A DNA stretch of 64,000 nt from Candidatus Aegiribacteria sp. MLS_C (GTDB lineage: Bacteria; Fermentibacterota; Fermentibacteria; Fermentibacterales; JCC-6): contig LQBI01000013.1 of assembly GCA_002030045.1 (NCBI GenBank), positions 186,001 through 250,000 of the forward strand, read 5' to 3'. A program made the translations under genes and the position numbers. Below, in pieces: positions 60,941 through 64,000 of the stretch. The number at the start of each line of letters is the position of its first letter. The first letter of the stretch is position 1. Below the pieces are notes generated by a model. The model saw nothing but the letters and a program-made list of their open reading frames with translations. It was not told the DNA's origin and did not search any database.

Positions 60941-63900
60941 ATGGACAAGCGAATGATAACCATCGACGGCAACGAGGCCGCGGCATGGATAGGCCACAAG
61001 CTCAGCGAGGTGGTGGCCATCTACCCCATCACTCCATCCAGCTCCATGGGCGAACATGCAGACGCATGGTCCGCCCAGGGCAGGACCAACATCTGGGGCA
61101 CCGTTCCCCTTGTCCAGGAGATGCAGAGCGAGGGCGGCGCCTCGGCGGCAGTGCACGGAGCGTTGCAGACCGGAGCGCTTACCACCACTTTCACGGCCTC
61201 CCAGGGTCTTATGCTCATGATCCCCTCCATGTACAAGATCGCGGCTGAGCTTACCCCCGCGGTATTCCACGTTTCCGCCAGGAGCCTGGCCTGCCAGGCG
61301 CTTTCCATCTTCGGGGACCACAGCGACACTATGGGCGTCAGGCAGACCGGCTTCGCACTCCTGGCCAGCGCATCTGTCCAGGAGGCCATGGACCTGGCGG
61401 TGATCGCCCACGCCTCCACACTGAAGGCGAGGGTTCCCTTCGTGCACTTCTTCGACGGTTTCCGCACCAGCCACGAGATACAGAAGATAGAGCTGGTGCC
61501 CGACGAGGTAATGAAGAGCATGATGGACGACGAACTGGTCATAGCCGCCAGGAACCGGGGAATGAACCCCAACCACCCGGTTATAAGGGGCACCAGCCAG
61601 AACCCGGACGTTTATTTCCAGGGCAGGGAAACGGTGAACCCCTACTACCTGGCTACCCCGGGCATAGTTCAGGATTACATGGACAGGTTCGCCGAACTCA
61701 CCGGCCGAAGCTACCATCTCTTTGACTACGTCGGCCACCCGGAGGCCGAGACCGTCATCATCCAGATGGCTTCGGGATGCGAGACGGCTCATGCCACCGT
61801 GGAACACCTGGTAGCCGGCGGAGAGAAGGTCGGCCTTATCAAGGTGAGACTGTACAGACCATTCCACATTGAATCCCTGCTCTCGTCCATACCGGACACG
61901 GTCAGGAACATCGCGGTCCTCGACAGGACCAAGGAGCCGGGAGCCCCTGGCGAACCCCTCTACCTTGACGTTGTGACCGCTCTTGTCGAAAGCGGAAGGA
62001 ACGACATCAGGGTCGTAGGAGGCAGGTACGGGCTTTCCAGCAAGGAGTACTGCCCCGCCATGGTTAACGCCGTCATGAAGGAAGCCTCGAAGGACAGGCC
62101 GAAGAACCACTTCACGGTGGGCATAACCGACGACGTGACCAATACCTCCATCGATGTCGACTACGACTTCGAGCTCAAGTTCCCGGACACCATACAGGCC
62201 GTGTTCATAGGCCTCGGTTCCGACGGAACGGTAGGCGCCAACAAGAACAGCATCAAGATCATCGGTGAGGAGACGGACAACTACGCTCAGGGCTACTTCG
62301 TCTACGACTCCAAGAAGGCCGGCGCCAGGACCGTGAGCCATCTCAGGTTCGGTCCGGATCCGATCAAGCAGACCTGCCTGATAAGCAGGGCGGATTTCGT
62401 GGGATGCCACCAGTTCATCTTCCTGGAGAAGTACGATGTCCTGGGTTACGCCGCCAGGGGAGCGACCTTCCTTCTCAACTCGCCCTACGGGAAGGACCAG
62501 GTCTGGGACATGCTCCCGAGAAAGGTCCAGGAGGCCATAATAAGCAAACAGGTCAAGTTCTACGTGATCGACGCCTACGAGGTGGCCCGCGAGACCGGCA
62601 TGGGCGTACGTATAAACACGATCATGCAGACCTGCTTCTTCGCCATCTCCGGAGTGCTGCCCCGGGACGAGGCCATAGCCAAGATCAAAGAGGCAATAGA
62701 GAAGACCTACGGCAGGAAGGGCGAGGAGATCGTACGGAAGAACTTCGAGGCGGTGGACCATACCCTGGCCAACCTCCATCGGGTTGAATTCCCCGCCGAA
62801 GCCGCCGGCGACATTCCCATGCCGCCCACAGTGCCCGAGGAGGCTCCGGAGTTCGTGAAGAGGGTCACTGCCAGGATAATAGCCATGGAGGGGGACAGCG
62901 TGCCCGTTTCCGACATGCCAGCAGACGGCAGCTGGCCGCTGGGGACCACCCGGTGGGAGAAGAGGAACGTGGCCCTGGAGATCCCCGTATGGGATCCCGA
63001 TACCTGCATCCAGTGCGGTTTCTGCAGTCTGGTATGCCCACACGCAGCCATACGCATGAAGGTCTACGAGGAGAAGCACCTGAAGGGCGCTCCAGGCACC
63101 TTCAAGCACACGGATGCAAAGGGCGGCAAGTTCAAGGACCTCAGGTTCACCGTCCAGGTGGCTCCGGAGGACTGCACGGGCTGCGGCACCTGCGTCCATG
63201 TCTGTCCAGCCAAGAACAGGCAGGATCCTGACAGGAAGGCCATCAATCTCGAGAACCAGATGCCTCTGAGGGAGCCGGAGAGGGAGAACTACGCCTTCTT
63301 CCTGGACATACCCGAGTACGACAGGTGCGAGGTGAACACCAGCAGTCCAAAGGAGACTCAGCTCCTCAGGCCCCTCTTCGAGTACTCCGGCGCCTGCGCC
63401 GGCTGCGGTGAGACAGGCTACGTGAAGCTCCTCACCCAGCTCTACGGTGACAGGGCCGTCATCGCCAACGCCACCGGCTGCAGCTCCATCTACGGAGGCA
63501 ACCTGCCCACGACCCCCTACACCACTGACGAGAACGGACGGGGTCCGGCCTGGAACAACAGCCTTTTCGAGGATGCGGCGGAGTTCGGCTTCGGTTTCCG
63601 GCTGACAGCCGACAAGCACACGCAGATAGCCCGGGAACTGCTTGAGAAGCTCTCGGGGAAGATCGGTGACATCCTGGTCGGGGAACTCCTCGAAGCCGGG
63701 CAGGGAACCGAACGCGACATCGCGCGTCAGCGTGAGCGTGTGTCCGAGCTGCGGAAGAAGCTTGCGGAGATCGATTCCATGGATGCCCGTATGCTGGAGA
63801 GCGTCGCAGACTACCTGGTCCACAGGAGCGTTTGGGTCATCGGAGGCGACGGATGGGCCTACGACATAGGTTACGGCGGACTGGACCATGTCCTTGCCCA

Positions 63901-64000
63901 GGGAAGGGATGTGAACCTTCTGGTACTGGACACGGGAGTGTATTCCAACACTGGCGGTCAGTGCTCCAAGGCGACCCCCCTGGCGGCGGTGGCCAAGTTC
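60941..64000 (+). CDS. nifJ: Pyruvate:ferredoxin (flavodoxin) oxidoreductase, partial
   Basis: The ATG follows GGACGGAGAAAC and 1020 codons are visible; the gene runs off the right edge of the window. PITPSSSMGEH (domain I), TASQGLMLMIPSMYKIA, EEAPEFVKRV, then two 4Fe-4S sites (CIQCGFCSLVCPHAAI, CTGCGTCVHVCPA), and GACAGCGETGYVKLL with NATGCSSIYGGN, GDGWAYDIGYGGLDH from the TPP domain. It is a fused single-chain PFOR oxidising pyruvate to acetyl-CoA with CO2 and reduced ferredoxin. The last ~150 residues with the end of the TPP domain are missing. Confidence 0.97.
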   Translation, partial: MDKRMITIDGNEAAAWIGHKLSEVVAIYPITPSSSMGEHADAWSAQGRTNIWGTVPLVQEMQSEGGASAAVHGALQTGALTTTFTASQGLMLMIPSMYKIAAELTPAVFHVSARSLACQALSIFGDHSDTMGVRQTGFALLASASVQEAMDLAVIAHASTLKARVPFVHFFDGFRTSHEIQKIELVPDEVMKSMMDDELVIAARNRGMNPNHPVIRGTSQNPDVYFQGRETVNPYYLATPGIVQDYMDRFAELTGRSYHLFDYVGHPEAETVIIQMASGCETAHATVEHLVAGGEKVGLIKVRLYRPFHIESLLSSIPDTVRNIAVLDRTKEPGAPGEPLYLDVVTALVESGRNDIRVVGGRYGLSSKEYCPAMVNAVMKEASKDRPKNHFTVGITDDVTNTSIDVDYDFELKFPDTIQAVFIGLGSDGTVGANKNSIKIIGEETDNYAQGYFVYDSKKAGARTVSHLRFGPDPIKQTCLISRADFVGCHQFIFLEKYDVLGYAARGATFLLNSPYGKDQVWDMLPRKVQEAIISKQVKFYVIDAYEVARETGMGVRINTIMQTCFFAISGVLPRDEAIAKIKEAIEKTYGRKGEEIVRKNFEAVDHTLANLHRVEFPAEAAGDIPMPPTVPEEAPEFVKRVTARIIAMEGDSVPVSDMPADGSWPLGTTRWEKRNVALEIPVWDPDTCIQCGFCSLVCPHAAIRMKVYEEKHLKGAPGTFKHTDAKGGKFKDLRFTVQVAPEDCTGCGTCVHVCPAKNRQDPDRKAINLENQMPLREPERENYAFFLDIPEYDRCEVNTSSPKETQLLRPLFEYSGACAGCGETGYVKLLTQLYGDRAVIANATGCSSIYGGNLPTTPYTTDENGRGPAWNNSLFEDAAEFGFGFRLTADKHTQIARELLEKLSGKIGDILVGELLEAGQGTERDIARQRERVSELRKKLAEIDSMDARMLESVADYLVHRSVWVIGGDGWAYDIGYGGLDHVLAQGRDVNLLVLDTGVYSNTGGQCSKATPLAAVAKF

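Noticed and set aside
60848-63889. A 1013-codon open frame on the minus strand
   Set aside because: It lies antisense to nifJ, whose conserved motifs prove the plus strand; GC-biased third positions produce long antisense frames here.

Overview
The window is a dense, GC-rich bacterial chromosome segment with about 57 protein genes, mostly short intergenic gaps (the longest about 250 bases), no tRNA, rRNA, CRISPR array or insertion sequence that I could see, and very frequent use of AGG (Arg) and ATA (Ile) despite the high GC. Kdo/lipid A genes point to a Gram-negative diderm. Secreted proteins with a C-terminal T9SS-like sorting module, an archaeal-type phosphoglycerate mutase, pyruvate:ferredoxin oxidoreductase, DUF4416 and LL-diaminopimelate aminotransferase suggest an anaerobic member of the FCB-type candidate phyla (for example Fermentibacterota or a relative). 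That placement is inference, not a search result.

Layout. 1-7586 (minus): an outer-membrane beta-barrel gene, then kdsB-kdsA-kdsC-kdsD-lpxL-lptC-lptA-lptB and the start of rpoN, i.e. Kdo synthesis and activation, lipid A acylation, LPS transport and sigma-54. 7662-9053 (minus): a beta-CASP RNase. 9304-12855 (plus): two tandem secreted metalloproteases. 12929-19805 (plus): a lipoprotein resembling the tail of an alkaline phosphatase fold and three large polytopic membrane proteins, one of the DUF2723 type. 19849-21711: carboxyltransferase and biotin carrier subunits of an acyl-CoA carboxylase/decarboxylase. 21798-27321: a TPR lipoprotein, an L,D-transpeptidase, a sensor kinase/response regulator pair and a secreted beta-rich protein.

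27396-43180 (minus) is one 19-gene head-to-tail run, mostly with NTGA start/stop overlaps: dapL, folB, folK, deoxynucleoside kinase, panC, panD, a short glmU, HIT, LytR_C, rsfS, argS, PfkB kinase, purM, apgM, mnmA, nadA, class-I amidotransferase, manA, manC. It links cofactor, nucleotide, translation, glycolysis and GDP-mannose functions.

43365-64000: two S9 peptidases (one split by a frameshift), a beta-helix lipoprotein, a nuclease-helicase fusion with a promoter that predicts a leaderless mRNA, a Glu/Ala-repeat lipoprotein, RNase HIII whose active-site segment is tandemly quadruplicated, DUF3108, a glycosyltransferase, an aminotransferase, DUF4416, an arylamine N-acetyltransferase-like protein, a TIGR01212-type radical SAM protein, asnS, and the first 1020 codons of nifJ, which runs off the end.

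The best candidates for something undescribed are the lipoprotein plus membrane-protein cluster beside the sorted metalloproteases, and the 13-residue tandem expansion in RNase HIII. Functions given for the former are inference only.
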